Below, piece after piece: positions 46,831 through 56,761 of a stretch of DNA of 64,000 nt. The notes beneath the pieces are model-generated. The model ran no database searches. It had not been told where the DNA came from and saw only the letters and a program-made list of their open reading frames with translations. Source of the stretch: Anaerotardibacter muris (GTDB taxonomy: Bacteria; Actinomycetota; Coriobacteriia; Coriobacteriales; Eggerthellaceae). The stretch is from contig NZ_CALPCD010000003.1 of the NCBI RefSeq assembly GCF_943192915.1, positions 1-64,000 of the forward strand. The letters run 5' to 3'. Positions within the stretch are counted from its first letter, which is position 1; each line of letters opens with the position of its first letter. The translations under genes and the position numbers were made by a program.

Positions 46831-47433
46831 ATGGCAAAGAGAATCTTCATCACTGGAGGCATTGGGTCGGGCAAGTCAACCTTGCTCGAGTTCTTGCGCA
46901 GCCACGGTGCTGGCACGGTCGAGGCCGATAAGGTGGGCCATGAAGTGCTCACGTTCGACGATACTAAGGCGGAGCTGAGCGAAAAGTTTGGCACGGATAT
47001 CTTCGATGAAGCGGGTAACGTCATGCGTCCTGCACTGGCGGCTAAAGCCTTCGTTTCCCCTGAAGCTACCGCGCTACTCGATTCGGTCACGTTGAAGCGT
47101 GTCTACGCAGAATCACTCCGTCAACTTGATGAACTTGCCAAGACACACGATGTGGTCGCCCTTGAGATGGCTATCCTTGATGGTCGCGACGATTTCTATA
47201 AGAATGCCGATGTGGTCATCGCGGTGGTCACTTCGCCTGAAGTGCGCATCCAGCGCTTGGTAGAGCGCGGTCTTACCGAAGAGGACGCGCGCAATCGCTT
47301 GAAGAATCAAGTTCCTGATGAGCGCCGCGAAGCGATCGCGGATGTGGTGTTCGTCAACGATGGCACTATCGATGAATTCCAGCAGACCATCGATCAGTGG
47401 TGGGAATCTTTCACGGGTGGGGAAGAGCGATGA
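46831..47433 (+). CDS. coaE: Dephospho-CoA kinase
   Basis: A 200-residue P-loop kinase for the last step of CoA synthesis. The P-loop GGIGSGKST is at 9-17, and it has [14 protein letters not shown] and a lid-like [21 protein letters not shown]. Its stop overlaps the uvrB start (ATGA). The rpsA-coaE-uvrB neighbourhood is also known in mycobacteria. Confidence 0.95.
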   Translation: MAKRIFITGGIGSGKSTLLEFLRSHGAGTVEADKVGHEVLTFDDTKAELSEKFGTDIFDEAGNVMRPALAAKAFVSPEATALLDSVTLKRVYAESLRQLDELAKTHDVVALEMAILDGRDDFYKNADVVIAVVTSPEVRIQRLVERGLTEEDARNRLKNQVPDERREAIADVVFVNDGTIDEFQQTIDQWWESFTGGEER

Positions 47434-49550
47434 GCCACCTCGCAAGCCTTGAAGGGACCTCTATGGAGGGCAAGCTGCCTGTTGCGCGCTTGGCCACTCA
47501 GCCACTTGAGGTAGTTTCCGAATTCGAACCTGCAGGCGACCAGCCAGAAGCCATCGCCCAGCTTGCTGCCAATATCGAATCGGGCATGCGCTATCAAACG
47601 TTGTTGGGCGTCACGGGTTCGGGCAAGACCTACACCATGGCAAAAGCCATAGAGGCTGTTCAGCGCCCTACTCTCATCTTGGCGCCGAACAAGACGCTTG
47701 CCGCCCAGCTTGCTGCTGAGCTCAAAGAGTTCTTCCCGAACAATGCGGTGGTCTATTTCGTTTCCTACTACGATTATTACCAGCCTGAAGCTTATGTTCC
47801 CACTACCGATACCTTCATCGAGAAGGATGCGTCCATCAACGAAGAGGTGGAGAAGCTGCGTCATGCTGCAACGGCTGCGTTGCTGTCTCGCCGTGACGTG
47901 ATCGTAGTTGCTTCGGTCTCTTGCATCTACGGTATCGGCTCTCCTGCGGAATACGCAGGCTTAGCGGTATTTTTGGATAAAGAGGTGGAACAAGATAGAG
48001 ATGAGCTCATCCTCAAGCTCATCGACATCCAATACGACCGTAACGACTACGATCTGCAGCGTGGAACATTCCGCGTGCGCGGAGATGCACTCGATATCTT
48101 CCCGCCCTATGCAGATAACCCGTTGCGTGTGGAATTCTGGGGCGATGAGATCGAGACCATCGCAGAAGTGGATAAGGTAACAGGCGAGGTCATCAACGAA
48201 TATGAAGCGTTGCCCATCTGGCCTGCAACACATTATGTGGCTTCTCGCCCCGCGCTTCAAAGGGCGCTCGATTCCATTCGAACCGAGCTTCAGGCGCGCC
48301 TTGAAGAATTCAAGAAGGAAGGAAAACTGCTTGAGGCCCAGCGTCTTGAGATGCGCACTTCCTATGACCTTGAGATGATCGAGACCATGGGCTTTTGCTC
48401 GGGCATTGAGAATTATTCGCGTCATATCGATGGCCGTGCGCCTGGTGTGCCGCCCTATACATTGATCGACTATTTCCCTGAAGATTTCGTCTGCTTCATC
48501 GACGAAAGCCACGTTACCGTGCCGCAGGTGCGCGGCATGTACGAAGGCGACCGTTCGCGCAAGATCACCCTGGCAGAACATGGTTTTCGTTTGCCATCGT
48601 GTTTGGATAATCGTCCGCTGCGCTTCGATGAATTCGAGGCGCGTATCCCGCAATTCGTCTACACGTCTGCTACTCCTGGCGACTACGAGGAACGTGTGAG
48701 CGAAGCGAAGGTCGAGCAGATCATTCGCCCCACGGGCTTGCTCGATCCCAAGATCGATGTGCGTCCTACGAAATCCCAGATCGACGACATCGTAGACGAG
48801 GCTCGCATTCGTGTGGAGAAGAAGGAGCGCGTGCTCATCACCACGCTCACTAAGCGCATGGCTGAAGACCTTACGGAATATCTGCTCGATCAAGGCATCA
48901 AAGCACGCTACATGCATTCTGATATCGGCACTATCGAGCGTGTTGAGATCTTGCGTGACCTGCGTCTTGGCGAATTCGATGTGCTTGTTGGCATCAACTT
49001 GTTGCGCGAGGGCTTGGACCTTCCAGAAGTGTCCCTTGTGGCTATCTTGGACGCCGATAAAGAGGGCTTTTTGCGCAATCATCGTTCGCTTATCCAGACC
49101 ATTGGCCGCGCCGCGCGTAACGCTGAAGGTGAAGTGATCATGTATGCCGATGTCATTACCGACTCCATGGACCGCGCGATCAAGGAGACCGAGCGTCGCC
49201 GTTCCCTTCAGATGGCCTTCAATGAAGAGCACGGCATCACGCCTAAGACCATTCGTAAGAACATCACCGATATCACCGATCAGTTGGCAGATACCGAAGG
49301 TAAATCCGCTGATGAGGTGAATCGTGAACTTGCAAGTCTTTCCCGTACTGAAGTGTTGCGCGTCATCTCCGATATGGAAACAGAGATGATCAGCGCCTCT
49401 CAGGCTATGGATTTCGAAAAAGCAGCTGCTTTGCGTGATGAGATCGTCGCCCTTCGCATCCAGCTAGAAGGCAAATCAGAATCCGACGTAATGGGCGAAC
49501 TCAAGAAGACTGCCCGCAAAGGCTCTGCCTACGGTCGCCGCAAACGCTAA
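47430..49550 (+). CDS. uvrB: UvrABC excision nuclease subunit B
   Basis: A 706-residue DNA-repair helicase. Walker [13 protein letters not shown] begins at 60, the beta-hairpin region has [18 protein letters not shown], the helicase motif V/VI area has [16 protein letters not shown] and [12 protein letters not shown], and a C-terminal UVR domain ([20 protein letters not shown]) binds UvrC. ATG 47430 overlaps the coaE stop; ATG 47463 is possible. The stop is directly followed by a repeat element. Confidence 0.96.
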   Translation: MSHLASLEGTSMEGKLPVARLATQPLEVVSEFEPAGDQPEAIAQLAANIESGMRYQTLLGVTGSGKTYTMAKAIEAVQRPTLILAPNKTLAAQLAAELKEFFPNNAVVYFVSYYDYYQPEAYVPTTDTFIEKDASINEEVEKLRHAATAALLSRRDVIVVASVSCIYGIGSPAEYAGLAVFLDKEVEQDRDELILKLIDIQYDRNDYDLQRGTFRVRGDALDIFPPYADNPLRVEFWGDEIETIAEVDKVTGEVINEYEALPIWPATHYVASRPALQRALDSIRTELQARLEEFKKEGKLLEAQRLEMRTSYDLEMIETMGFCSGIENYSRHIDGRAPGVPPYTLIDYFPEDFVCFIDESHVTVPQVRGMYEGDRSRKITLAEHGFRLPSCLDNRPLRFDEFEARIPQFVYTSATPGDYEERVSEAKVEQIIRPTGLLDPKIDVRPTKSQIDDIVDEARIRVEKKERVLITTLTKRMAEDLTEYLLDQGIKARYMHSDIGTIERVEILRDLRLGEFDVLVGINLLREGLDLPEVSLVAILDADKEGFLRNHRSLIQTIGRAARNAEGEVIMYADVITDSMDRAIKETERRRSLQMAFNEEHGITPKTIRKNITDITDQLADTEGKSADEVNRELASLSRTEVLRVISDMETEMISASQAMDFEKAAALRDEIVALRIQLEGKSESDVMGELKKTARKGSAYGRRKR

Positions 49551-49617
49551 AAGGGGACAGGACACTTTGGGGACGGGTTCAATTCTGTCCCGGACCCTTT
49601 GGGGACAGAATTGATTG
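49551..49617. repeat. GGGGACAG/CTGTCCC intergenic repeat, copy E
   Basis: It starts right after the uvrB stop. GGGGACAGGACACTTTGGGG, then CAATTCTGTCCC (580-591) pairing with GGGGACAGAATTG (601-613) around CGGACCCTTT. The latter is a near perfect 12-pair hairpin. It shares TTTGGGGAC, GGGTTCAA and TGTCCCGGAC with copy A. Confidence 0.85.
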
Positions 49618-49703
49618 GCGCGAGGTGATCAAGATGCACTCTGCAGCTCAGAGTTCAGTGGCGATATAGCAGCATCGGCCAACTGCCTTAACAGCTTTAC
49701 ATG

Positions 49704-49735
49704 AAAAAAGAAGGCAACCCTAGTGGGTTGCCTTC
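49704..49735 (-). terminator. Rho-independent terminator of ppk1
   Basis: On the - strand, GAAGGCAACCC pairs with GGGTTGCCTTC around a four-base loop and a run of six T follows. It ends the leftward ppk1 transcript facing uvrB. Confidence 0.9.
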
Positions 49736-49763
49736 GTGTAAGTAGATCCGTTCTTGTGCCATC

Positions 49764-52700
49764 TTAGAAGTGGCCAGTGAAGAGGAACTTGAGACGCTTC
49801 CAGAAGTTAGGCTTCTTGGGGAACTGCTCGATAAGCTGGATCTCTACTTTCTGAGCAGGCTCTTCACGGGGGAGCATCTCGATGTCTTCAGGTTCGATCA
49901 CGGTAGCCGCGTCTTTTTCCTGTTCGATCACTTCGACTTCAGGGGCAGGCACTTCAGATTCGACCGCAGTCTCTGCTGTAGTCTCGCCCTTGGATTCATC
50001 AGCTTCGCCCGCGTTTGTCTCCGCTTCTGCTGCAGAACCCGCAGTGATCGCCTCCTCGCTCTTGGCAATGGGCGCGTTGAAACTTAATTCAGCATCTTCG
50101 GGTGCTTCACTTGCAACTTTGCTACCGATATTGAGCACGACTTCTTCAGGGGCGATACCGCTTGCAGCATGCGCTTCTGCAACAGGGGTGTTGTTCAGCG
50201 GCTCTCCTTCAGTGGACTTCATCAGGTCGACTTCGTCGTCGAGTGATACGACTACATGGTCGATGTCGCGAATAACAGGAGCGTCACTTGCCGTCCTGGC
50301 CCCATCTGAAGCATCCTGCGCTTTAGTGTGATCGTCAGCCTCAGAAGCGAAATTAGTCACAACGCCTGGTTCGCCTTCTTCGAGCGGCACCGAATACGGC
50401 ACCTCCAGCGAGATGCTCTCCTTAGCGTTGCCCACCGCATCTTCGCGTACGGTCGAAACTGGTGCAGAGATGATATGGTTCACGTGCGAACGTGCAGCGC
50501 GCGAAATGGCTTCTTCTTCATTCAGCAGTGCAGACTCTTCGTAGTCCACTTCCGCCTTGTGGATGAGGAAAGCCTGAGAGTCGAAGGATTCGATCTTGCC
50601 AGAAGCGGTCTCTTCCGAGAAATAACCGAGCGGAGTGTATTCGAGGTTGTTCTCCAGCATGCGCAACTTCGCGGTATCAGAGAGGGAAACATCGAGGTAA
50701 TTCAGGACGATGTCCTTCAGCTCCTGATTGAAGATGGGCCATGCGATCTCAACGCGTTTGTCCATGTTACGTGTCATCAGATCAGCACTAGAAAGGTAGA
50801 TCTCCATGTCTTCCTGCACGCCGAAGCCATAGATGCGGCTGTGCTCGAGCAAGCGACCGACGATGGAAACTACCTCGACGTTTTCGGTGTAGCCCTTGAT
50901 GCCTGGAACGATGCAAGAGATACCGCGTACGAATAGCGTGGTATGAACCCCCGCCTGAGAAGCTTCCACGATCTTATCGATAGTGTCCTTGTCGGTGATG
51001 GAATTGGTCTTGAACACAAGGCCATTGGGAAGGCCCGCATTCGCACGCGCTATCTGCTCATCGATCTTCTCTAAGATCATGGGTTTGATCTGCAGTGGCG
51101 CAACCGAAAGGGTGGAATAGTTGGTCGAGATGTTCTCAAGGCTCATATTCTTGAAGAATTCAGCCGCATCCTGGCCGATGCGCGGATCGGCGGTCATGAA
51201 GCTGAAGTCCGTATAGAGCTTCGAGGTCTTTTCGTTGTAGTTGCCAGTGCCCAGCTGCGTGATGCGCTGCAGGCCGTTGTCGGTCATGCGCGTGATGACG
51301 CAGATCTTCGAATGCACCTTGTAGTCGCGGAAACCGTAGATGACGTGAGCACCTGCTTGTTCGAAACGCTGGGACCACTCGATGTTGTTCGACTCATCGA
51401 AGCGAGCGCGCAATTCGAACAGGGCGGTAACCTCTTTGCCGTTCTCTGCTGCCGCGAGCAGCGCTTCTGCCAGATGAGACTGGCTTGCCAAGCGATAGAG
51501 CGTGATCTTGATGGAAAGGACCGAGGGGTCGTTAGCTGCTTCACGCAGCAAGTTGATGAACGGATCCATGCTCTGGTAAGGATACGAGAGCAGCTTGTCG
51601 TGCTCGATGACCTGTTGCATGATCGACTGGTTGCGGTCCAGGCATGCTGGCCATGCAGGCGAGAAGGGGTCGTTGGTGAGCTTAGCAGCGGTTTCTGGGT
51701 CGACTAGATCCGGAAGGCTCCATGCATAGCTCATGTCGAGCGGAACGTTGGTAACGAACACTTGATCTTGCGTGATATCCAAACGCGGCAGCAAGAACTG
51801 CTCGGTCACTGAAGAAAGTGCCGTGTCGGTCTCCAGGCGCACTGGAGTAAGACGAGCGCGCTTCTTCAGGATGCGCTTCATGTGTTCGCGATAGTCGTAA
51901 TCGATCTCGTCGATATCGGTATTAGGATCGATGTCAGCGTTGCGCGTAACGCAGATAACGCTCGCTCGCTTAGTGCTGTACATCGAGAAGACCTCATCCA
52001 CGATCAGCTTCAGTGCGTTTTCCAGCAGGATGAACTGCGTACCTTCACCAGGCAGCAGGATGAGGCGCTTGGCTTGGCGCGGCAGTGGGATAAGTCCGAA
52101 GGTCGCGTCTTCAGCACCGAGGTTCTTCGGCTTCTTCTTCGATTTGGAGTCGCTATCGTCCGAAGAGCTCTTCGGCAGTTCTTCGTTCAGGCGCAACAGG
52201 ATGTAGAGCTTACCGTTCTCGAAATGCGGGAAGGGGTGACGCGCATTGATGATCTGAGGCGAAAGGTAGGGGACTACCTGGTCTTCCAGATAGCCATGAA
52301 GCCATTCGCGCTGCTCATCGGAAAGATCTTTCACTTGCAGGTTGCGAATGCCGTATTCTGCCAGCTGATCTTGGATGTTCATGAAGATGCGCTCTTGATC
52401 GGGGTAGAGCTCGTGGCAACGCTGGTAGATAGCGTTGAGCTGCTCTTCGGGGGTCATGAGCGTCTTGTTGTCGCGGATCTCTTTCTTGATCAATGAAAGG
52501 TCGGTCAAGCTGCCAACGCGCACCATGAAGAATTCTTGCAAGTTGCTAGAGAAGATCGACACGAAAGTAAGGCGCTCTAGCAGCGGAACGTTTTGGTCCT
52601 CACCTTGATCGAGCACGCGCTTGTTGAAGTTGAGCCAAGAGAGCTCACGATTCTGCATGTAGGGCAGGCGTTCGAGCTTCTTCTTGGAAGAATCGTTCTT

Positions 52701-52790
52701 GACCTGGGTCTTCTTGCCCTTGGTTTCGGTGTTTGAAGCGTCAGAAGATTTGGACGACTGAGCCGAACTGTTGTCCTTTTTCGCTACCAT
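49764..52790 (-). CDS. ppk1: Polyphosphate kinase 1 with long acidic C-terminal tail
   Basis: A 1008-residue enzyme that makes polyphosphate from ATP. The core (about 45-735) has the N-terminal YMQNRELSWLNFNKRVLDQ, RARFDESNNIEWSQRFEQAG and the phospho-accepting histidine, probably His493 in KVHSKICVI. Typical PPK1 is about 690-740 residues. Here there is a charged N-terminal extension rich in K/S, a polar insert (SSSDDSDSKSKKKPK), and ~270 extra residues rich in Glu, Ala and Val. The last 17 residues (KKPNFWKRLKFLFTGHF) are basic and aromatic, as in a membrane-binding helix. ppx lies just upstream in the same direction. Confidence 0.93.
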   Translation of the reverse strand: MVAKKDNSSAQSSKSSDASNTETKGKKTQVKNDSSKKKLERLPYMQNRELSWLNFNKRVLDQGEDQNVPLLERLTFVSIFSSNLQEFFMVRVGSLTDLSLIKKEIRDNKTLMTPEEQLNAIYQRCHELYPDQERIFMNIQDQLAEYGIRNLQVKDLSDEQREWLHGYLEDQVVPYLSPQIINARHPFPHFENGKLYILLRLNEELPKSSSDDSDSKSKKKPKNLGAEDATFGLIPLPRQAKRLILLPGEGTQFILLENALKLIVDEVFSMYSTKRASVICVTRNADIDPNTDIDEIDYDYREHMKRILKKRARLTPVRLETDTALSSVTEQFLLPRLDITQDQVFVTNVPLDMSYAWSLPDLVDPETAAKLTNDPFSPAWPACLDRNQSIMQQVIEHDKLLSYPYQSMDPFINLLREAANDPSVLSIKITLYRLASQSHLAEALLAAAENGKEVTALFELRARFDESNNIEWSQRFEQAGAHVIYGFRDYKVHSKICVITRMTDNGLQRITQLGTGNYNEKTSKLYTDFSFMTADPRIGQDAAEFFKNMSLENISTNYSTLSVAPLQIKPMILEKIDEQIARANAGLPNGLVFKTNSITDKDTIDKIVEASQAGVHTTLFVRGISCIVPGIKGYTENVEVVSIVGRLLEHSRIYGFGVQEDMEIYLSSADLMTRNMDKRVEIAWPIFNQELKDIVLNYLDVSLSDTAKLRMLENNLEYTPLGYFSEETASGKIESFDSQAFLIHKAEVDYEESALLNEEEAISRAARSHVNHIISAPVSTVREDAVGNAKESISLEVPYSVPLEEGEPGVVTNFASEADDHTKAQDASDGARTASDAPVIRDIDHVVVSLDDEVDLMKSTEGEPLNNTPVAEAHAASGIAPEEVVLNIGSKVASEAPEDAELSFNAPIAKSEEAITAGSAAEAETNAGEADESKGETTAETAVESEVPAPEVEVIEQEKDAATVIEPEDIEMLPREEPAQKVEIQLIEQFPKKPNFWKRLKFLFTGHF

Positions 52791-52907
52791 GATTGCTCTA
52801 GATCCCCTTCAAGGTCAACTACGGTTGGTTCTGTAGGGTCCGTGCAGAGAGCACAGACGTAATCATTGTACCAATCTTTAGGCGTAGTTCGGGGTATTTT
52901 TGGGCAA

Positions 52908-53840
52908 TTAACTGGTGATTTTTCCAAGTACTTGCTCGATCAAGAAGCCTTCGCGAACACCATGTTTTGCGATGGTCAGTTTTCGGGCACCAGTGTGTTC
53001 GAAAACCTGCAAGATGATCGAGCATCCAGCAATGAAGGTGTGGATGCGGTCAGGGATGGTCTTGATAGCACGATGCATCAGATCGCCAGGGTCTTTGCGA
53101 TAAGCCGCGAGCATCTCTTCAAGCTGCTCAGGAAGCAAGATGCTCGAGCGTTTGCCGCCGTTGAAGACATCGCCGTAGACCTTCGCCGCTGCACGGATGG
53201 CCCCGCCGATACCGATAAGATTCTTGCGCACGAAAGCCTTCTGGTCTTCTCGCGCGTAAAGATCATCGAAGCTCCGAGCGATCTGCTTCATCTCGCCAGA
53301 AGTAGGCAAGACTCCTTTGACGAACTGGCTGAACGAAGAAAGAGAGCCCTGGGGGATGCTGGTGGCAGCCTTCTCAGACCCGCGGGAAAGAGCGGTCAGC
53401 TCCGTCGATCCGCCGCCGATATCAACCACGGTCGCATTGGCCAGCGTGCAGTCAAGCCGCGCACCTACCACCCCAAGATGCGCTTCCTCTTCATTCGATA
53501 GCAACGTGATCGAAAGCCCACAAGCCTTCTCGATGGCGCGCTTTGCGCTCTTGCTATTCTTGCAGTTGCGAAGCACGGCGGTAGCGAAGACTTGGACTTG
53601 GTCACAATCGAAGAACGACGCGCACTCCTGCTGTTCGCGGATGATGCGCGCGGCTTTCTTGATGCCTTTGGGTTGGAGCGTGCCATCTTGGATGTAGGAA
53701 GAGATGCCCGCCATCTCTTTGTAGTTGAGCAGCATGGTGATGTTCTTGCGCGTAAGGGGTTCATCGCGTTGTATATCCACACTGTAAACGCACAAACGGA
53801 TCGTATTCGATCCGAAATCTATGACTGCATAGCGGCTCAT
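52908..53840 (-). CDS. ppx: Exopolyphosphatase, Ppx/GppA family
   Basis: A 310-residue short-form Ppx/GppA protein of the actin-like ATPase fold. It starts MSRYAVIDFGSNTIRLCVY and has the second phosphate loop VDIGGGSTELTAL. The family releases Pi from polyphosphate chains or splits pppGpp. Next to ppk1, polyphosphate is the likelier substrate. The start at 53840 is fixed by GAAGGAGTGAGC before ATG. No HD domain is attached. 117 bases separate it from ppk1. Confidence 0.9.
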   Translation of the reverse strand: MSRYAVIDFGSNTIRLCVYSVDIQRDEPLTRKNITMLLNYKEMAGISSYIQDGTLQPKGIKKAARIIREQQECASFFDCDQVQVFATAVLRNCKNSKSAKRAIEKACGLSITLLSNEEEAHLGVVGARLDCTLANATVVDIGGGSTELTALSRGSEKAATSIPQGSLSSFSQFVKGVLPTSGEMKQIARSFDDLYAREDQKAFVRKNLIGIGGAIRAAAKVYGDVFNGGKRSSILLPEQLEEMLAAYRKDPGDLMHRAIKTIPDRIHTFIAGCSIILQVFEHTGARKLTIAKHGVREGFLIEQVLGKITS

Positions 53841-53997
53841 GCTCACTCCTTCATCTTCTGCAACCACTATTATCCATGTCTCGTGTCCTCTTCATCAAAT
53901 AAGTACGAATCTTCTTTTCGCAGTTAAAAAGTATTATCCTAGAAAGGCAAGGTCGCACGCTATTTGCGACCCTGTGCTAGCGAAGGGGGAGATACAC
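53841..53997. promoter_or_regulatory. Divergent intergenic region ppx / PPK2-type gene
   Basis: 157 bases between two divergent polyphosphate genes must hold both promoters. A TATTAT (53932-53937) after an A/T-rich run is a possible -10 for the rightward gene; no clear -35 is seen. No operator palindrome stands out. Confidence 0.4.
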
Positions 53998-55707
53998 GTG
54001 TCAATGCTCGAATCCAGCGATCTGAAGGAGCCGAAGCTTCCGAAAGATGAATATAAGCCCTATCACGATGCGCTCGTCGACCGTTTGGTGGTCTTGCAGC
54101 AAGATGCTAAGAAGGCTGGCACGGGTGTGGTCGTCTTGTTTGAAGGCTGGAAGGGTGCTGGCAAGGGTAGCCGCATATCCGATCTTATCTATCATCTTGA
54201 TGCGCGTGGTGTTTCGGTCCATGTTACCGAAGATTTCGATGCCACCGAAGCTGAGAAGACCAGATCCCCTGAATTCGGCGCGACCAGCTATTACCCTGCG
54301 ATGCAACAATTCTGGAAAGCGCTCGGTCCGCGTGATTCCATCACGTTCTTCGATCGCGGTTGGTATTCGGTATTGATCGACCATCTTGAGAACGAGATGC
54401 ATCTTGCTCCTTCGAAGAGTCGTAAGAAGATCAAGAAGCGCGCACAAAAGACCCTGAAGGTTGCCATCGAAGAGATCCGCGCATTCGAGAAGCAGCTGGT
54501 CGATGATGGCTATATCGTGGTGAAGTTCTTCCTGCACATCAGCGAAGCGACCCAGCGCAAGCGATTGCTGAAGCTTCATAACGACCCTGCTACTACTTGG
54601 CGCGTTTCCGATTATGACCTGCGTCAGATGCTGAATTACCCCGAATCGTTCGACCTCTACGCTCAGCTGCTCGAAGCGACCGACTTCGAGGACGCCCCGT
54701 GGATGGTGCTTCCTGCTGAAGACAAGCGTCGCGTCAATCTTGCGGTCGCGCGCAAGTTGGTCGATGTGCTCGAAACCGTTACCACGGCGGAAAAGGACCC
54801 CGCAGCGCTTGAAGCCGAAGAGAAGGCCAAGGCGAACTCTGCAGCTCAGGGCGAAGAGCAGGTCTATCATGATGAACGTAAGCGCACCCCTGAAGAGAAT
54901 CATAAGTTGCTGCTCGAAGCGCAAGAGCGAGTGCGTGTGGCAGAGCTTGAAGCTCCGCTCGCTTCGAGCTTCCTGATAGAGAAGGACTATCCGCGTTTGG
55001 ACGAGGTTGACCACAGCCTCATGCTCACGCGCGAAGACTACAAGCGGGAGCTGAAAGAGCAGCAAGCGCTCCTGCATGAACTGGAGCTGCAGATGTACAT
55101 CCATCGTGTTCCCATGATGATCATGTACGAAGGCTGGGATGCTGCTGGAAAGGGTGGCAGCATCAAGCGTGTCGCCCAGGCGCTCGATGCGCGTTCCTAT
55201 ACCATCTTCACGTCACCGGCACCTACCAAGGCCGACCTGGCTCATCCGTTCCTCTGGCGCTACTGGACGCGTCTTCCTAAGGCGGGCCACGTGGGCATCT
55301 ACGACCGTAGTTGGTATGGTCGCGTCTTGGTCGAGCGTGTTGAAGGCTTTGCCAGCCCCGACCAATGGGCTCGTGCGTACGATGAGATCAACGAATTCGA
55401 ACGCTCGATGGTGAACTGGGGTGCCATCCTCTTGAAATTCTGGGTGGATATCTCGCCCGAGACCCAGCTCGAGCGTTTCGAAGCCCGAGAGAACAATCCT
55501 GACAAGCAGTGGAAGATCACTGCGGAAGATTGGCGCAACCGCGATCGATATCCTGAATATTATGCAGCCATTCAGGATATGTTCCGTTTGACATCGACAC
55601 CCGAAGCGCCCTGGATTATTCTTGAGAGCGACAACAAGTATTACGCGCGCGTGAAGGCATTGAAGACCATCAACCGCGCGCTCAAAGAACGCCTCAAAGA
55701 ATTCTAG
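53998..55707 (+). CDS. pap: Two-domain PPK2-type polyphosphate:AMP phosphotransferase
   Basis: A 569-residue protein made of two PPK2 domains in tandem. Domain 1 has Walker A EGWKGAGKG at 49-57 and Walker B FFDRGWYS; domain 2 has EGWDAAGKG at 378-386 and IYDRSWYGR. This is the class II Pap layout that makes ADP from AMP and polyphosphate. In studied members the second domain is catalytic and the first is diverged; here too domain 2 keeps the DRSWYGRVLVERVEGF signature better. GTG 53998 follows AAGGGGGAG. Divergent to ppx-ppk1. Confidence 0.9.
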   Translation: MSMLESSDLKEPKLPKDEYKPYHDALVDRLVVLQQDAKKAGTGVVVLFEGWKGAGKGSRISDLIYHLDARGVSVHVTEDFDATEAEKTRSPEFGATSYYPAMQQFWKALGPRDSITFFDRGWYSVLIDHLENEMHLAPSKSRKKIKKRAQKTLKVAIEEIRAFEKQLVDDGYIVVKFFLHISEATQRKRLLKLHNDPATTWRVSDYDLRQMLNYPESFDLYAQLLEATDFEDAPWMVLPAEDKRRVNLAVARKLVDVLETVTTAEKDPAALEAEEKAKANSAAQGEEQVYHDERKRTPEENHKLLLEAQERVRVAELEAPLASSFLIEKDYPRLDEVDHSLMLTREDYKRELKEQQALLHELELQMYIHRVPMMIMYEGWDAAGKGGSIKRVAQALDARSYTIFTSPAPTKADLAHPFLWRYWTRLPKAGHVGIYDRSWYGRVLVERVEGFASPDQWARAYDEINEFERSMVNWGAILLKFWVDISPETQLERFEARENNPDKQWKITAEDWRNRDRYPEYYAAIQDMFRLTSTPEAPWIILESDNKYYARVKALKTINRALKERLKEF

Positions 55708-55731
55708 GCTTCGCGAAGAAAGGGTTCCTAA

Positions 55732-56637
55732 ATGGCTAAGACCGATAAGACCTCGAAGACCGATCAAGCTAAGAACAACAACAAGACCAGCGATGCTGCT
55801 AAAAAAGCCCCTCGCAAGGGCCGTAAAGCGCTCATCATCGGCATCATCTTGCTGCTCATCGCATTGGTGGCAGCTGGCGTGTTCGTCTATCGCTATTGGT
55901 CTCAGCAGCAGGCTTATAGCGAACTCGAGTCCTACGTTGAAGTAAAGGATCCTAACGTGGTCGAGCTGGCGGACCTTACGGCTGACTGGGACGAATTGAA
56001 TAAGATCAATCCAGACATCGTGGCCTGGATCTATATCCCTGATAGTCCCATCAATTACCCTGTGGTGCAGGGCACTGACAATAACAAGTACCTGCATACG
56101 TCCTTCGATGGTTCTGATGGTTGGTTCTCTTCGGCAGGCACCATCTTCATCGATGCGAAGAACAACGCCGAATTGCTCGATCGCAACACCTTCTTCTATG
56201 GCCATCACATGCGCGATGGCTCGATGTTCGCCGCCTTTGATGACTGGACCAATACCGCTGATTTCAATGAGCATCGCGACGTATACATCCTCACGCCCAA
56301 CGGCAACTACTATGCCAAGATGTTCGCGGCAGTGAAGACCAACGGCTCGGAAGCTATCGTGGTCACTGAATTTGGCAGCGACAAATCCTTCCAGGAATAT
56401 ATCCAGAAGATGCTCAATCGCAATATCGTCGAACAAGAGGGCGAAGTGTTCACAGCCGAGCAGATCAAGCAAACGTTTGCCTTCTGCACCTGCGAATACA
56501 CGCACAACGATGGCCGCGATCTGTTCTTCGCTACTGTTGTTGCTACAACGGTTCCTGATGATCCCTGGGTTGCTTATGACCCGCACGCAGAGACAGGTCT
56601 TGGCAAGGATCAGTCGACCACTTTCGGAACCGACTGA
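55732..56637 (+). CDS. Class B sortase
   Basis: A 301-residue membrane-anchored transpeptidase. A Lys/Thr-rich cytoplasmic N-terminus is followed by one transmembrane helix at ~33-53. The catalytic domain has His158 in FYGHHMRDG, the catalytic Cys254 in FCTCEY and Arg262 in DGRDLFF, a sortase triad. The segment DIVAWIYIPDSPINYPVVQG is typical of class B. No LPXTG- or NPXTN-type substrate or pilin gene lies in this window, so it may be the housekeeping or an orphan enzyme. It lies 24 bases after the PPK2-type gene. Confidence 0.9.
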   Translation: MAKTDKTSKTDQAKNNNKTSDAAKKAPRKGRKALIIGIILLLIALVAAGVFVYRYWSQQQAYSELESYVEVKDPNVVELADLTADWDELNKINPDIVAWIYIPDSPINYPVVQGTDNNKYLHTSFDGSDGWFSSAGTIFIDAKNNAELLDRNTFFYGHHMRDGSMFAAFDDWTNTADFNEHRDVYILTPNGNYYAKMFAAVKTNGSEAIVVTEFGSDKSFQEYIQKMLNRNIVEQEGEVFTAEQIKQTFAFCTCEYTHNDGRDLFFATVVATTVPDDPWVAYDPHAETGLGKDQSTTFGTD

Positions 56638-56761
56638 TCGGGCGCGCTCTATTTACCGTGCTCGCCCAGTTTTGATGCACTTTTGAATTACAATGGTTAT
56701 TCGTTCGTGAAACTGAGTGCGAGCGAACATCCACAAGAATCGGAGCAGATAAGGGAACCCT

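Noticed and set aside
47961..49232. 423-codon open frame on the - strand
   Set aside because: Antisense shadow of uvrB with no family features.
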